Shown: piece by piece, positions 1 through 10,180 of the stretch
How positions within the stretch are numbered: position 1 is the stretch's first letter
How the letters are laid out: each line of letters starts with the position of its first letter
DNA from: Bacteroidales bacterium
GTDB lineage: Bacteria > Bacteroidota > Bacteroidia > Bacteroidales > UBA932
Assembly: GCA_011620605.1 (NCBI GenBank)
Contig: WOYW01000010.1
Coordinates: forward strand, 38,415-102,414
Length of the DNA stretch: 64,000 nucleotides
Direction of reading: 5' to 3'
Made by a program: the position numbers and the translations under genes
Notes under the pieces: generated by a model
What the model was told of the DNA's origin: nothing
The model's database searches: none
The model's input: the letters and a program-made list of their open reading frames with translations, nothing else

Positions 1-112
1 GGTTGGGTACCAAAAACGTGGTCCATGCGGCAACATAAATAAGCAGTCCCAGGGTAATGAGCAGGTATTCCTTCATCACCGGAACAATATTACGTAAAGA
101 AAAATTTTTCAT
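1..112 (-). CDS. YitT-like membrane protein, N-terminal part only (cut by window edge)
   Basis: Reading the minus strand from the ATG at 110-112 gives about 37 residues starting [18 protein letters not shown], followed by one hydrophobic segment and a FLVPN motif, then the window ends. A short polar lead, a first membrane helix and a conserved xFLxPN just before a glycine-rich stretch are typical of YitT/DUF161 integral membrane proteins, which have no settled function. The ATG overlaps the leuS stop codon as ATGA, so the gene is probably translated after leuS from the same message. The family call rests on a short fragment and is moderate. Confidence 0.55.
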   Translation of the reverse strand, partial: MKNFSLRNIVPVMKEYLLITLGLLIYVAAWTTFLVPN

Positions 113-2874
113 ACCACAATGTTTATAATTTTGCCGGGCACTACTATAATTTTTTTGATGGATTTTCCTTCAGTGTATTTTAGCGTTCTTTCATCTCCCT
201 GGATCAGCTTTTCAATTTCTTCTTTTTTTAACGTCAGATCCATGGATCTTTTAAAACGCAATTTACCATTAAACGAAACTGGGTACTCATAGAAATTCTC
301 TTTCGTGAATTCGGGATCGAAAACAGGAAAATTCGCATTGGCTACTGATGGTATACGGCCCAGTTGAGCCCAAAGTTCTTCGGCAATGTGAGGAGCGTAA
401 GGTGAGATCAATACGACCAGGGGTTCCAGAATGTCTTTTTTGTGACAATCCAGATCTGTCAGTTTGTTGACACTGATCATAAAGGCACTAATAGTCGTGT
501 TGAATGAAAAATGCTCTATATCTTCTTCCACTTTGTGGATGAGATTATGCAGGATCTTTAGTTCTTTAGCATCCGGTTTTTCATTGGAGACAATGTTACT
601 GCCATTGTTGTCAAAAAATAATCGCCAGAACTTTTTCAGGAACCTGTGGACTCCGTCTATTCCGTTGGTATCCCATGGTTTGGATTGTTCCAGGGGACCC
701 AGGAACATTTCATACATACGTAATGTGTCGGCGCCGTATTGAGCACATATTGTATCTGGATTCACTACATTGAACATGGATTTGCTCATTTTTTCTATGC
801 CCCAGCCACATATGTAAGTCCCTTCTTCCAGAATGAATTCTGCGTTTTTATATTCAGGGTTCCATGCCCTGAAAGCTTCCGTATCCAGCCGGTCGTTCTG
901 TACCAGGTTAACGTCCACATGGATCTCGGTAGTTTCGTAGTTGTCTTTTAGATTCAGTGATACGAAAGTATTGGTGTTTTTTATACGGTAAACAAAATTG
1001 GAACGTCCCTGAATCATACCCTGGTTTACCAGTTTTTTAAAGGGTTCGTCTTTGCAAACAAATCCCAGGTCGTAAAGAAATTTGTTCCAAAACCGGGAAT
1101 AGATCAAATGGCCGGTCGCATGTTCGGTTCCCCCGATATAAAGATCCACGTCCTGCCAGTAATGATTTGCCTGCTCAGAGACCAAACATTCGGTATTCCA
1201 TGGGTCCATGTATCTTAGATAGTATGCAGAACTGCCTGCAAAACCGGGCATGGTGCTTTTTTCCAGAGGGTATCCTTCGTAGGTCCAGTTTTTGGCATTG
1301 GCCAGAGGCGGTTCTCCGTTACTGGAAGGCTTGAAAGAATACAACCCGGGTAATTTCAGAGGTAACGATGTTTCCGGCAGGGGTCGAGGGATCTCGTTTT
1401 GATAATAGATAGGGAATGGTTCTCCCCAGTAACGTTGACGTGAGAAAATCGCATCGCGCAAACGATAATTAATTTTTCGATGACCCAATTTTCGCCTTTC
1501 AACTTCTTCTATGGCAGCCGGAATAGCCTCCTGAACAGACAAGCCGTTTAAGAAACCGGAGTTGCACATAACACCTTCTTTTGCATCAAAACTCCCCATG
1601 CTGACATCACAGCCTTCAATAAGCGGAACAATGGGAAGATCGTAAGTTTTTGCGAATATATAGTCACGGCTGTCATGAGCAGGAACGGCCATAATGGCTC
1701 CTGTCCCGTATCCGGCCAGGACGTATTCACTGATCCAAAACGGGATCTGATTGCCGGTGAAAGGATTCAGGGCGTATGAACCGGTAAAAACGCCTGTTAC
1801 CCGGTGCGTCTGGGTCATACGTTCCCTTTCTGTTTTTGTCTTTACATAGTCCAGGTATTCCTGTACTTGTTTTTTTCGCTCAGGTACTGTCAGTTTTTCA
1901 ACCCAATCACTTTCCGGTGCAAGTACCATAAAAGTAACACCAAAAATTGTGTCGGCGCGTGTTGTAAAAACTGTCATTGAAAATGTATCGCTTCCGTTGG
2001 ATACGCTAAACTCCATCTCTGCCCCTTCCGATTTGCCGATCCAATTGCGCTGCATCTCTTTTAGTGAATCAGACCAGGCAAGATCTTCCAATCCTTCCAG
2101 GAGTCTTTCTGCATAAGCGGAAACGCGCAATTGCCATTGTTTCATTTTCTTTTGTACCACAGGATACCCGCCACGGACAGATACACCTTCTTTGACCTCA
2201 TCATTTGCCAGCACAGTCCCCAGTGCGGGACACCAATTTACCGATGTTTCTCCCAGATAGGCAATGCGGTAGCACATAAGTACATCTTCCTTTTCTTTTT
2301 CAGTAAAACTTTTCCATTCTTCTGCTGAAAATAAGTCCGGACAATGATGCGCTGCTTTGATCTTGCTGTTTCCATGGCGTTCGAATTCCTTTATTAGGTT
2401 TTCAACGGGCTCTGCTTTCCCGGAATCTGTATTGTACCAATGATGGAACATTTTCAGAAAAGCCCATTGTGTCCACTTATAATATGAAGGATCACAGGTA
2501 CATATTTCTCTTTCCCAGTCATAAGAAAAACCCAGTTTATCCAGTTGTTCCCTGTATCTTTTGATATTGTTGGCCGTTGTTTGTTCAGGAGGTTGTCCTG
2601 TCTGGATGGCATACTGTTCTGTCGGTAACCCAAACGCATCATATCCCATAGGATGTAACACATTGAATCCCTTTAATCTTTTAAAGCGGGAATAGATGTC
2701 GCTGGCAATGTATCCCAGCGGGTGCCCAACATGCAGACCTGCACCTGATGGATAAGGAAACATGTCAAGAACGTAAAATTTTGGTTTAGAAGGCTCAATG
2801 TCAACCTTAAAAGTTTTGTGGGAGGACCAGAATGATTGCCATTTTTTTTCTATCTCAAAAAAATTGTACTCCAT
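109..2874 (-). CDS. leuS: Leucyl-tRNA synthetase
   Basis: Class I aminoacyl-tRNA synthetase that charges tRNA-Leu in the cytoplasm. The 921-residue product has the HIGH-type signature HVGH at about residues 48-51, a large CP1 editing insertion, and KMSKS at about 695-699, followed by the helical anticodon-binding domain. A longer reading frame upstream exists, but the start at 2874 ([13 protein letters not shown]) matches the usual N-terminus of the family and lies just downstream of a TACCTTTG promoter element. The stop overlaps the start of the YitT-like gene by ATGA. Length and motifs are ordinary for bacterial LeuRS. Confidence 0.97.
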   Translation of the reverse strand: MEYNFFEIEKKWQSFWSSHKTFKVDIEPSKPKFYVLDMFPYPSGAGLHVGHPLGYIASDIYSRFKRLKGFNVLHPMGYDAFGLPTEQYAIQTGQPPEQTTANNIKRYREQLDKLGFSYDWEREICTCDPSYYKWTQWAFLKMFHHWYNTDSGKAEPVENLIKEFERHGNSKIKAAHHCPDLFSAEEWKSFTEKEKEDVLMCYRIAYLGETSVNWCPALGTVLANDEVKEGVSVRGGYPVVQKKMKQWQLRVSAYAERLLEGLEDLAWSDSLKEMQRNWIGKSEGAEMEFSVSNGSDTFSMTVFTTRADTIFGVTFMVLAPESDWVEKLTVPERKKQVQEYLDYVKTKTERERMTQTHRVTGVFTGSYALNPFTGNQIPFWISEYVLAGYGTGAIMAVPAHDSRDYIFAKTYDLPIVPLIEGCDVSMGSFDAKEGVMCNSGFLNGLSVQEAIPAAIEEVERRKLGHRKINYRLRDAIFSRQRYWGEPFPIYYQNEIPRPLPETSLPLKLPGLYSFKPSSNGEPPLANAKNWTYEGYPLEKSTMPGFAGSSAYYLRYMDPWNTECLVSEQANHYWQDVDLYIGGTEHATGHLIYSRFWNKFLYDLGFVCKDEPFKKLVNQGMIQGRSNFVYRIKNTNTFVSLNLKDNYETTEIHVDVNLVQNDRLDTEAFRAWNPEYKNAEFILEEGTYICGWGIEKMSKSMFNVVNPDTICAQYGADTLRMYEMFLGPLEQSKPWDTNGIDGVHRFLKKFWRLFFDNNGSNIVSNEKPDAKELKILHNLIHKVEEDIEHFSFNTTISAFMISVNKLTDLDCHKKDILEPLVVLISPYAPHIAEELWAQLGRIPSVANANFPVFDPEFTKENFYEYPVSFNGKLRFKRSMDLTLKKEEIEKLIQGDERTLKYTEGKSIKKIIVVPGKIINIVV

Positions 2875-2898
2875 TTTTTGTATGGTTTTGTGAAGCCA

Positions 2899-2906
2899 CA
2901 AAGGTA
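2899..2906 (-). promoter_or_regulatory. leuS promoter -7 element (TACCTTTG)
   Basis: On the minus strand these bases read TACCTTTG, an exact match to the Bacteroidota -7 consensus TAnnTTTG, 24 bases before the leuS ATG. No good TTTG lies 19-21 bases further upstream, so the -33 element is weak. Confidence 0.6.
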
Positions 2907-3075
2907 ATAAAACCTTTATCAACACAGAAGGCGTATAATAGTGAAAAACGCTTGTCGGTGTTGAATTTCATGAAAAAAAGTAAAAAAATATATTAGATAA
3001 ATTACAATAATTCAGGTGTTTAATAAATCAGACAATTTTGTGGACAATTATTAACAAACTGTCAAAGGAAAAAGC

Positions 3076-3107
3076 TTTGATTTTAAAAAAAATCATCAGT
3101 AATTTCG
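3076..3107 (+). promoter_or_regulatory. Promoter of the tandem AraC-type regulator genes
   Basis: TTTG at 3076-3079 is followed after exactly 20 bases by TAATTTCG at 3100-3107, one mismatch from TAnnTTTG. The ATG at 3146 follows 38 bases later. Spacing and direction fit a Bacteroidota housekeeping promoter. The leuS-regulator divergent region (2875-3145) is A/T-rich and I see nothing else defined in it. Confidence 0.6.
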
Positions 3108-3145
3108 GCTACACATAAACATATATATAACAATTAATTATCCTA

Positions 3146-4270
3146 ATGGCAAATTTTGTTTTAAATTTAGCAGCAGGTGTAATCTATTCTACTGCTGCCG
3201 TGTTGTTGTTTATCAAGGCCAGAATGAAAGCAGCTCTTTATTCTTTTCCAACTAATCCGGTCAAGGTACTTATTGGTGCGTTCGCTGCATTGGGAACAAT
3301 TTATTTACTCAGAATAATCCTTGCTTACGTAGGTTTTGAAATTCTGAGCGAGACTTTACGGGAAGATTACTTCCTGCGTATTTCCCTTACCTGTTTACCT
3401 GTCTGTTGTATTGCGTTTACTTCCATTTCTTCCAAGATCCGAAGGATGTTACTTGTAAGGACCCAGTTACTGGGTTTTTCTGTTCTGTTTGTATTATTTA
3501 CCCTAATTTCTTTATGGCATTCCGATCAGAGAACCATGCACATATTGTTTTCAGGAATATTGCACACATTATGCATTTCTTTCCTTTCCATGGGATTTAT
3601 GATCTTTTTCGCATTGAAAAAAATACTTACGGTCCCCAAAAAGATACGGCCCAGGGAGATCAATTCCTATAAATATTTAATAGGGAGCTTAGCTGTATTT
3701 TCCCTGGTGTCTTACCTGTGTGTAATGTTTGACTATTTTTTACCGGCCCGGTTGTTTTTCATCAGTAGCATTCCGCTTCATATTCTGTTTCTGGATACCA
3801 TCATTATGAAAGATACGGAGCTTCTTTACGGGGGTAAATGGGTTGAAGATACCCAGATTGTTGACAGCAAAGTATGGATGGAACTGGAAGAAGCAAATAA
3901 CAAAGTGAACAGTCTTTACAAAGAAATATATGAGCGGATAAAAAAATATCTGGAAGTGGAAAAAAGCTACAGATATTCTTCAATTACCCGCGAAGAACTG
4001 GCAGCAGCTATAGGTACCAACGTCACCTATATAACCAGAGCCTTAAATGAGTATGCCGGTATGAATTTTAAACAATTTATCAATTCTTACCGTGTTAAAC
4101 ATGCCCAGGAGTATTATAAATCACATCCGGACGCACGCCTTATCGAATTATGCAACGAATGCGGATTCCAGTCTCTTACGGCACTAAACCTTGCCTTTCG
4201 TACCAACTTGGGAATGACGCCGGGGGAATGGTGCAGAATGCAACCCGGACACAAACAGATAAGAGGATAA
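3146..4270 (+). CDS. Membrane-anchored AraC-type transcriptional regulator
   Basis: 374 residues. Residues 1 to about 225 contain six to seven hydrophobic segments with short loops, then a linker of about 35 residues, then a C-terminal AraC/XylS-type double helix-turn-helix domain (about 265-370). The DNA-binding half shows the family pattern: first HTH around ELAAAIGTNVTYITRALNEY, then FKQFINSYRV, then a second HTH ending in GMTPGEWCR. A membrane-embedded sensor fused to an AraC DNA-binding domain occurs in Bacteroidota, but the ligand is not evident here. It is the first gene of a two-gene unit; the next regulator starts 7 bases downstream. Regulatory target unknown. Confidence 0.85.
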   Translation: MANFVLNLAAGVIYSTAAVLLFIKARMKAALYSFPTNPVKVLIGAFAALGTIYLLRIILAYVGFEILSETLREDYFLRISLTCLPVCCIAFTSISSKIRRMLLVRTQLLGFSVLFVLFTLISLWHSDQRTMHILFSGILHTLCISFLSMGFMIFFALKKILTVPKKIRPREINSYKYLIGSLAVFSLVSYLCVMFDYFLPARLFFISSIPLHILFLDTIIMKDTELLYGGKWVEDTQIVDSKVWMELEEANNKVNSLYKEIYERIKKYLEVEKSYRYSSITREELAAAIGTNVTYITRALNEYAGMNFKQFINSYRVKHAQEYYKSHPDARLIELCNECGFQSLTALNLAFRTNLGMTPGEWCRMQPGHKQIRG

Positions 4271-4276
4271 TAAGGC

Positions 4277-4750
4277 ATGAGATTAGTCAGGAAAACAATT
4301 AACAATATGACCCTGTTTCTGAAAGGCTGGACACTAACAGATCCCAAAATATTCGTTAAAAAGGATGCCGCTTATCCGGAAAGTGCTGACGATATTGTGG
4401 TGTCTTTGAATAAAAAGATGGTGAAAGAAGCTTATTATAAAGATTCCAATTTGACCATTGATTCCCTTTGCCGTAAAACGAATACAAATCGCTCCTATCT
4501 GTCACGCTCCATTCACCGTTTATACGGCACGAATTTTTGTGATTGGGTAAATGTGTTCCGTGTTAACGAAGCGAAAAAACTGATTGAAAAGACGACAGAA
4601 GATTATTTGGATCTTGAAGATCTGGCTGTCCAGTGCGGATTTAATTCAGTGCGTTCTTTTTCTCGGGTTTTTAAAGCAAGGGAATCCTGCACACCCAAAC
4701 AATACTTCAGGAAGAAAGTGAGAAAAAGGTATCAGACGAAGAATTTATAA
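4277..4750 (+). CDS. Small AraC-type DNA-binding protein (HTH domain only)
   Basis: 157 residues consisting almost wholly of an AraC-type double HTH domain (about residues 45-150), with the motifs TIDSLCRKTNTNRSYLSRSI, then FCDWVNVFRV, then LAVQCGFNSVRSFSRVFKA and TPKQYF. There is no sensor domain and no membrane segment. It follows the membrane-anchored AraC regulator by 7 bases and resembles its C-terminal half, so it may be a truncated duplicate or a partner acting at the same promoters. An internal ATG at codon 11 (4307) is an alternative start. The 3' end overlaps the convergent trkA gene by 19 bases. Confidence 0.8.
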   Translation: MRLVRKTINNMTLFLKGWTLTDPKIFVKKDAAYPESADDIVVSLNKKMVKEAYYKDSNLTIDSLCRKTNTNRSYLSRSIHRLYGTNFCDWVNVFRVNEAKKLIEKTTEDYLDLEDLAVQCGFNSVRSFSRVFKARESCTPKQYFRKKVRKRYQTKNL

Positions 4751-6084
4751 ATGGTTTGTAAGGCAGAGGGGAGGGACAAAACGACAACCCTGTCGTAAGG
4801 TTTGATCTCTGTATCTCCACGGACTATCAGGCTGCTGTTTCCCCTGGTAATGCCTCCAATTATGGCATCTCTGGGAAATTCCAGGTCTTTGACCTTTTTC
4901 TGGGTTACGGGACTTCTGGGTTTGGCGATAAATTCCATTACTTCGGCATCCGATCCGTTGAGACATTTCATGGAAGGTACATCTCCGGTCATGGTGAACC
5001 GGAAGATACGGCTTGCTGTGATCAGCTTTTTATTAATGGTAGCGTCGACTCCCACGCTTTCAGCCAGTTTTATATAATCCAGGTTTTCAACCTGGGCAAT
5101 GGTCTTTTTCACGCCCGCTCTCTTTGCAGCCATGCAGGAAAGAATGTTTGCCTCGGCACTGGAGGTAACGGCAACGAAGGCATCCATCTTGGGCAGGTCC
5201 TCTTCCAGGAGAAGATCTGTATTACGTGCATCCCCGTTAATGATCAGCGAACGGGGAAGTGATACGGTCAGCTCCTGGCAGCGGTTGCTGTCCAGTTCCA
5301 CCACGCGGACTTTTTCAATTCTTGTTTCCATGCTGTGGGCAACCATCTCACCTACCCGTCCGCCTCCCATGATCATCAGATTGTGAACCATAACATTTTC
5401 TTTTCCGCTGAGTGCCATGGCAGCGTGAGCTGCCTCTCTTTTGGTGATAACAAATACTAGATCCGCGATCTGAAAAACAGTGTCTTTGCGTGGAATTATG
5501 GTATTGCCTTCCCTTGCGATGGCTACTGCCCGGAAAGGAATGTCTCCCCCGTGTTCCTCTGCCACCTGTTTCATGCTTTTGTTAACGATGGAAGAACTCT
5601 CGGTAAGTTTAAGGACAATGAGCTGCAGCCGGCCTCCGGAAAAATCCAGAAATTCGGAAGTCCCGGACTGTTTCAAAAGATCCAGGATTTCCTGGGCGGC
5701 GATTTTTTCAGGATAAAACAGCAGGTCAATTCCCAGGTCGGTAAAAATGACCCTGTTCTCGTTCTTTAGATATTCATTATTATTGATACGTGCTGTTACA
5801 CGTTTGGCTCCCAATTGTTTGGCAAGCAGAGCAGATACAATATTGACGTCCTGTTCATCGGCAGGGCTGACAGAAATAAAAAGGTCACAGTGGCTGACAC
5901 CCGCTTTTTCCAGTGTCGAGATAGAAGTTACTATACCCGATATAGGAACAACATCAGACGTTTCCGCTATCTGATTCAACCGCGCTTCATTTTTGTCAAT
6001 GATTGTGATCTGATGATTTTCATCAGATAGCATTTTGGCCAAATGAAAACCTACTTCTCCTGCTCCTGCAATTATAATATTCAT
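4732..6084 (-). CDS. trkA: Trk-type potassium uptake regulatory subunit TrkA
   Basis: 450-residue cytoplasmic NAD-binding subunit that gates a TrkH-type potassium channel. Two RCK units are visible. The first Rossmann fold starts at residue 5 with GAGEVGFHLAK and the acidic strand end TIID; the second starts at about residue 240 with GGGRVGEMVAHSM. Each is followed by a TrkA-C domain. Length is standard. No trkH lies in this window, so the membrane partner must be elsewhere (in many genomes it is adjacent). It is last in the run ABC ATPase, adenosyltransferase, DUF2795 protein, trkA. It converges on the small AraC gene with a 19-base overlap. Confidence 0.93.
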   Translation of the reverse strand: MNIIIAGAGEVGFHLAKMLSDENHQITIIDKNEARLNQIAETSDVVPISGIVTSISTLEKAGVSHCDLFISVSPADEQDVNIVSALLAKQLGAKRVTARINNNEYLKNENRVIFTDLGIDLLFYPEKIAAQEILDLLKQSGTSEFLDFSGGRLQLIVLKLTESSSIVNKSMKQVAEEHGGDIPFRAVAIAREGNTIIPRKDTVFQIADLVFVITKREAAHAAMALSGKENVMVHNLMIMGGGRVGEMVAHSMETRIEKVRVVELDSNRCQELTVSLPRSLIINGDARNTDLLLEEDLPKMDAFVAVTSSAEANILSCMAAKRAGVKKTIAQVENLDYIKLAESVGVDATINKKLITASRIFRFTMTGDVPSMKCLNGSDAEVMEFIAKPRSPVTQKKVKDLEFPRDAIIGGITRGNSSLIVRGDTEIKPYDRVVVLSLPSALQTIYKFFV

Positions 6085-6093
6085 TTCAAGAAA

Positions 6094-6315
6094 TTAATAT
6101 TCGTCTTCGTTGAAGAAAAAATCTTCCTTGCTAGGGTAATCCGGCCAGATGTCCTCGATACTGTCGTATACTTCGCCATCATCTTCCAGATCAGCCAGGT
6201 TTTCTATTACTTCCAACGGAGCGCCCGAGCGTGCGGCATAATCAATGAGTTCCTCCTTGGTAGCAGGCCAGGGAGCGTCTTCCAGTTTTGATGCCAATTC
6301 AAGTGTCCAGTACAT
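6094..6315 (-). CDS. DUF2795 family small acidic protein
   Basis: 73 residues, strongly acidic at the C-terminus (ends FFFNEDEY). The sequence WPATKEELIDYAARSGAP, followed by a predicted helix and DSIEDIWPDYPSKEDFF, is the form that DUF2795 takes in Bacteroidota. The ORF can be extended upstream, but the ATG at 6315 (MYWTLELASK) is where conserved sequence begins. It lies 9 bases upstream of trkA and downstream of the adenosyltransferase gene, probably in the same transcript. Biochemical role unknown. Confidence 0.85.
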   Translation of the reverse strand: MYWTLELASKLEDAPWPATKEELIDYAARSGAPLEVIENLADLEDDGEVYDSIEDIWPDYPSKEDFFFNEDEY

Positions 6316-6346
6316 TGATGCAAGGTTTAAAAAAAAGTGCCCAAAG

Positions 6347-6901
6347 TTATATAAAAAAGTCTTCTTTACAACCTGTCCTGACAGTAATAAATCGCGCAAG
6401 GACAAAAAGATAGTCCGAAAGACGGTTTATGTACTTCAGCATAGGGGCGGTGACAATATCCGTGCCAAGAGATACCATCAGGCGTTCTGTTTCACGGCAT
6501 ACCGTGCGGGATATGTGGACCTGAGATGCCAGGGGAGGAGTGTTAGGAAGGATAAATGACTGAAGAGCAGGAATTTGTGATTGCACTTTGTCAATAGCGC
6601 GTTCCAGGAACAGTATGGATTCATCATAATTATAAGGGGACAGATCTTTTCGTTTTGCCCCGGCCAGGCAACCGGCCAGGTGCATCAGATCTACCTGAAT
6701 TTTCCGCAGAGATGATTCAATATATTTGTGTGAGGATGATTCTTTTAAAAGTTCGGTCTGGCTTCTTAGGAGTCCTATCCAGCTTATCAATTCGTCGGTT
6801 TTTCCGTAAGCCGCCACTCGCGGGTCCGTTTTGGGAACCCGGCTTCCGTCGGCTAAGAATGTCATTCCCTGATCGCCGGTTCCTGTATAGATTTTGTTCA
6901 T
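6347..6901 (-). CDS. PduO-type cob(I)alamin adenosyltransferase
   Basis: 184 residues. Transfers the adenosyl group of ATP to cob(I)alamin to make coenzyme B12. The N-terminus [12 protein letters not shown], followed by [23 protein letters not shown], is the ATP-binding region of the PduO/MMAB family; the usual K in KTGDxGxT is G here. The C-terminal helix carries the typical [11 protein letters not shown] and [14 protein letters not shown]. The start overlaps the stop of the upstream ABC ATPase gene (ATGA), suggesting coupled translation. No other cobalamin gene is nearby, so a salvage role is an inference. Confidence 0.9.
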   Translation of the reverse strand: MNKIYTGTGDQGMTFLADGSRVPKTDPRVAAYGKTDELISWIGLLRSQTELLKESSSHKYIESSLRKIQVDLMHLAGCLAGAKRKDLSPYNYDESILFLERAIDKVQSQIPALQSFILPNTPPLASQVHISRTVCRETERLMVSLGTDIVTAPMLKYINRLSDYLFVLARFITVRTGCKEDFFI

Positions 6902-7611
6902 GAATCAGTCAACTCGGGATTTGTGTTCAGTTCATCACTTTCAACAAGACCGTCCCGAAGTCGGACAACCCGCCGTGCGTAGCGTGCAATATCTTCCTCG
7001 TGCGTAACGACAATTATGGTGTTTCCTCTTTTATATACCTGTTCAAAAAGGGACATGATATCCAGTGAAGTTTTGGAGTCCAGGTTTCCTGTAGGTTCGT
7101 CAGCCAGAATGATTGAAGGGTTATTGACCATGGCACGTGCAACGGCCACTCTTTGTTTCTGTCCACCGGATAATTCATTTGGTTTGTGATCCATCCTGTC
7201 TCCAAGGTCAACATTGATCAAAGCCTTTTTGGCTTCGTCTTCCCTTTCATGTTTTGGCATTCCCGCATATATTAATGGCAGAGCCACATTGTTCAGGGCA
7301 TCATATCTTGGAAGCAGGTTAAAAGATTGAAAAACAAAACCAATTTCCTTATTTCTCACTTCAGCCAGCTGATCGTCCTTCATTTGGCTGACATCGGTGT
7401 TGTTCAGAATATAGGAGCCTTCAGTAGGTGTGTCCAGGCAGCCCAAAAGGTTCATGAGCGTTGACTTCCCAGAGCCCGAAGGTCCCATAATGGCTACATA
7501 TTCATTCTTATTTATCACAAGGTCTACGCCGTTTAACGCACGAACTTCCTGATTCCCCACTTTATAGATCTTTTTGATCCCTTTGATATTGATAAGTGTT
7601 TCTTTTTCCAT
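6898..7611 (-). CDS. ABC transporter ATP-binding protein, MacB/LolD type
   Basis: 237-residue ATPase with Walker [10 protein letters not shown] (about 43-51), Q-loop in [18 protein letters not shown], signature [14 protein letters not shown] (about 144-157), Walker [13 protein letters not shown] and the H-loop in [10 protein letters not shown]. The short linker and the [11 protein letters not shown] stretch are typical of ATPases that drive MacB, LolCDE or FtsX permeases. No permease is adjacent. The only ABC3-type permease in the window, at 60626-62080, has no ATPase gene of its own, so this protein is a candidate partner by inference. It heads the minus-strand run toward trkA and is divergent from folE. 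Confidence 0.92.
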   Translation of the reverse strand: MEKETLINIKGIKKIYKVGNQEVRALNGVDLVINKNEYVAIMGPSGSGKSTLMNLLGCLDTPTEGSYILNNTDVSQMKDDQLAEVRNKEIGFVFQSFNLLPRYDALNNVALPLIYAGMPKHEREDEAKKALINVDLGDRMDHKPNELSGGQKQRVAVARAMVNNPSIILADEPTGNLDSKTSLDIMSLFEQVYKRGNTIIVVTHEEDIARYARRVVRLRDGLVESDELNTNPELTDS

Positions 7612-7718
7612 AGCTGCGAATGTACAAAAAATTATGATTGACCGATTGTGTTGTTTTTCCTTTTGACTGGCAAGAGTCGGTAAAGTTTAAGAGACCCCTG
7701 CAGATCGCATTTTTTTTG

Positions 7719-7726
7719 TAATTTTG
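7719..7726 (+). promoter_or_regulatory. folE promoter -7 element (TAATTTTG)
   Basis: Exact TAnnTTTG match 23 bases before the folE ATG. No clear TTTG lies 19-21 bases upstream. Confidence 0.55.
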
Positions 7727-7749
7727 CCAATCAACATTTCTCAGATACC

Positions 7750-8337
7750 ATGTCATACAGCAACAACGATCTTTACACACCGGAAACGACACAAGAACTT
7801 GCCGAACATTATAAAGAAATTTTAAAATTGCTTGGGGAGGACCCGGAAAGGGAAGGTCTTGAAAAAACCCCGTTACGGGTGGCCAAAGCCATGCAGTTCC
7901 TGACAAAGGGTTACCTGGAAGACCCCGCTGCTATTCTGAATTCTGCAAGATTTCGCGAAGAATACCAACAAATGGTACTTGTCAGGGATATTGAGATGTA
8001 TTCTATGTGCGAACATCATATGCTTCCCTTTTACGGGAAAGCCCATGTGGCTTACATCCCCAACGGGTTTATTGCCGGTATAAGTAAATTAACACGTGTA
8101 GTTGATACATTTGCCAGGAGGTTCCAGGTCCAGGAACGTCTGACTGTGCAGATAAGGGATTGTATCCAACAAACGCTTAACCCAATGGGAGTGGCCGTAG
8201 TTATTGAAGCAGAACATATGTGTATGCAGATAAGGGGCGTTCAGAAACAACATTCAAGAATGGTTACTTCTGCTTTTACGGGTACGTTTCTGAAAGACGT
8301 TCGTACGCGCGAAGAATTCATGCATTTACTTCACTGA
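7750..8337 (+). CDS. folE: GTP cyclohydrolase I
   Basis: 195 residues. Converts GTP to 7,8-dihydroneopterin triphosphate, the first step of tetrahydrofolate synthesis and a feeder for queuosine precursors. Visible family motifs are the zinc ligand region [19 protein letters not shown], the [23 protein letters not shown] helix, and the second zinc cysteine in [16 protein letters not shown], followed by TSAFTG. Length matches bacterial FolE. Its 3' end overlaps the convergent CCA-adding-type gene by 20 bases. Confidence 0.97.
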   Translation: MSYSNNDLYTPETTQELAEHYKEILKLLGEDPEREGLEKTPLRVAKAMQFLTKGYLEDPAAILNSARFREEYQQMVLVRDIEMYSMCEHHMLPFYGKAHVAYIPNGFIAGISKLTRVVDTFARRFQVQERLTVQIRDCIQQTLNPMGVAVVIEAEHMCMQIRGVQKQHSRMVTSAFTGTFLKDVRTREEFMHLLH

Positions 8338-9721
8338 TACCCAGTTCCCGGGCTCTTTCCAGCATAAGCTGCCTGGCTTCTTCCAGGTTGTTGCCGATCT
8401 TGCCGTCCAGAATGGCCTCTTTAATATAATCTTTTATAAGGCCAACTTCACGGCACGGAGGTAACCCGAATGTCTTCATGATCATCTCACCCGATATGGG
8501 GGGCTGAAAATTCCTTATAGCGTCTTTTTCTTCCACCCGTGCCATCTTTTTACTAACCTGTTCAAAATTTTCAAGGTGCCTTCTGACAGTCCGGGGGTTC
8601 TTGGAGGTAATATCTGCCCGGCAAAGCAGCATCAGATCATCAAGGTCTTCTCCCGCTTCAAATAAAAGCCGTCGAACGCCCGAGTCACTTACTTCATTTA
8701 CCAGGGCGACAGGACGTAAATGCAGCTGGACGAGCTTTTGTACGTAACGCATTTCTTCTCCCAGGGGCAAACGGAGTTTCCTGAATATGCCCGGGATCAT
8801 TTTACTGCCTATAAAATCATGACCGTGAAAGGTCCACCCCAATTCTTTGTCAAAATGTTTGGTAGACGGTTTTCCCACATCATGGAGCAAGGCCGCCCAT
8901 CGTAACCAGATATTGTCACTTTCCGAGGCAACATTGTCCAGAACTTCCATAGTGTGACTGAAGTTTTCCTTATGACCTCTGCCTTCCATGGTTTCCACTC
9001 CTTTTAATGATGCGATCTGAGGCAAGAGCAGGGACAGAAGTCCGCTCTTTTCCAAAAGTATAAATCCTTTGGATGGTTTGGGTGCTGCCATGATCTTTTG
9101 CAATTCCACGGTAATTCTTTCCTGGGATACAATGTGGATCCGGGATGCATTTCTGACGATGGAAGCAAAAGAATCACTTTCTATTGAAAAATCCAGTTGT
9201 GCGGCAAAACGGATGGCTCTGAGCATTCTTAAAGGATCATCGCTGAATGTTGTATCGGGATCCAGCGGAGTTCTGATGATCTTTCGCTTAAGGTCATCCA
9301 TCCCGTTAAACGGATCGGTCAGGGTTCCGTAATCTTCCCGGGCAAGACTCAGTGCCATGGCATTGATCGTAAAATCACGTCTTTTCTGATCGTCTTCCAG
9401 GGTGCCGTTTTCCACAATGGGTTTACGGGAGTCGGAACGGTATGATTCTTTTCTTGCCCCTACAAATTCAATTTCCATGCCTTTGTAGCACATCATGGCC
9501 GTTCCGAACTTTTTAAACAGGGTGACACGCGCTTTTAAAATGGATCCTACGGCTGAAGCAACCTCCATACCGTTCCCTTCTACTACTATATCAATGTCTG
9601 TACATGATCGTTTAAGGAAAAAATCACGTACATAACCCCCTATTACATAGGATTTTACATTTATTAAGGCTGCCTGTTCAGCCACTATACGGAATATCTT
9701 TGATTGTAAAGGCGCTTTCAT
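8318..9721 (-). CDS. CCA-adding-type tRNA nucleotidyltransferase with HD domain
   Basis: 467 residues. The N-terminal pol beta-like domain has GGYVRDFFL (about 27-35) and the metal-binding pair DIDIVVEG, then [11 protein letters not shown] and [15 protein letters not shown], all hallmarks of class II CCA-adding enzymes and poly(A) polymerases. The middle domain carries an HD phosphohydrolase motif (LLHDVGKP with the earlier HTMEVLDN). In Bacteroidota this single HD-containing protein usually serves as the CCA-adding enzyme; the two tRNAs in this window lack an encoded CCA, which fits. An upstream extension is open, but the ATG at 9721 ([10 protein letters not shown]) fits the family. It lies 10 bases after the HsdR-N gene. 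Confidence 0.93.
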   Translation of the reverse strand: MKAPLQSKIFRIVAEQAALINVKSYVIGGYVRDFFLKRSCTDIDIVVEGNGMEVASAVGSILKARVTLFKKFGTAMMCYKGMEIEFVGARKESYRSDSRKPIVENGTLEDDQKRRDFTINAMALSLAREDYGTLTDPFNGMDDLKRKIIRTPLDPDTTFSDDPLRMLRAIRFAAQLDFSIESDSFASIVRNASRIHIVSQERITVELQKIMAAPKPSKGFILLEKSGLLSLLLPQIASLKGVETMEGRGHKENFSHTMEVLDNVASESDNIWLRWAALLHDVGKPSTKHFDKELGWTFHGHDFIGSKMIPGIFRKLRLPLGEEMRYVQKLVQLHLRPVALVNEVSDSGVRRLLFEAGEDLDDLMLLCRADITSKNPRTVRRHLENFEQVSKKMARVEEKDAIRNFQPPISGEMIMKTFGLPPCREVGLIKDYIKEAILDGKIGNNLEEARQLMLERARELGISEVNA

Positions 9722-9731
9722 TGGAAAAAAA

Positions 9732-10139
9732 TTACAGGAGCTCTTCAAAAGAAGGGATCTCCCCGAGTTGTTTGTAGGTCCCTTCTTTCGGGTCAAATCT
9801 CCAAAAGTATGTCCGGCTCCCGTTACTGACAAGCAAACAGGGAGCAAGGATCTGCACGTTGTATCTTCGAAGCTGCTCTACCGTTTTTTCATCAACAGGG
9901 ATGCCTGGGGCTTTAAACTCGGCAATCAACAATGGTTTTCCGTTCCTGTCATGCACCACAAGATCAGCACGGCAGTTCGCCTCCAGGTAATGCACAGGGT
10001 ATTCGCAGGTCATTAAATGCAAAGGATACCCTCCCACTATATGCAAATAACGTATCATTTCTTGGCGTACTTCTTCTTCAGGTGTTTTTTCCACCCATTT
10101 TTTTCTTACGCTGCAATATATGACCGAGGGACCGTTCAT
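9732..10139 (-). CDS. Stand-alone HsdR-N (type I restriction N-terminal) nuclease-fold domain protein
   Basis: 135 residues. The core CRADLVVHDRNGKPLLIAEFKAP carries the D...ExK arrangement of PD-(D/E)XK nuclease-fold proteins, and the flanking VRQEMIRYLH and YNVQILAPCLLVSNG match the HSDR_N_2 family. There is no helicase, methylase or specificity subunit nearby, so this is not a restriction system. Single-domain versions next to holA recur in Bacteroidota, and its function is not known to me. It shares a 53-base divergent promoter region with holA and is followed by the CCA-adding-type gene. Confidence 0.8.
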   Translation of the reverse strand: MNGPSVIYCSVRKKWVEKTPEEEVRQEMIRYLHIVGGYPLHLMTCEYPVHYLEANCRADLVVHDRNGKPLLIAEFKAPGIPVDEKTVEQLRRYNVQILAPCLLVSNGSRTYFWRFDPKEGTYKQLGEIPSFEELL

Positions 10140-10143
10140 GGTA

Positions 10144-10174
10144 CAAAGATATAAAAAGTACGGCCTTCATTAAA
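10144..10174 (-). promoter_or_regulatory. HsdR-N gene promoter (TTTA / TATCTTTG), nearly leaderless
   Basis: On the minus strand TTTA (10171-10174) is followed after 19 bases by TATCTTTG (10144-10151), an exact -7 match. Only four bases separate it from the ATG at 10137-10139, so transcription would begin at or beside the start codon. Confidence 0.6.
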
Positions 10175-10180
10175 TTTATG

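Noticed and set aside
9732..10139. Possible type I restriction-modification or defence locus
   Set aside because: Only the HsdR N-terminal domain is present. No helicase, methylase, specificity subunit or toxin-like partner lies nearby.
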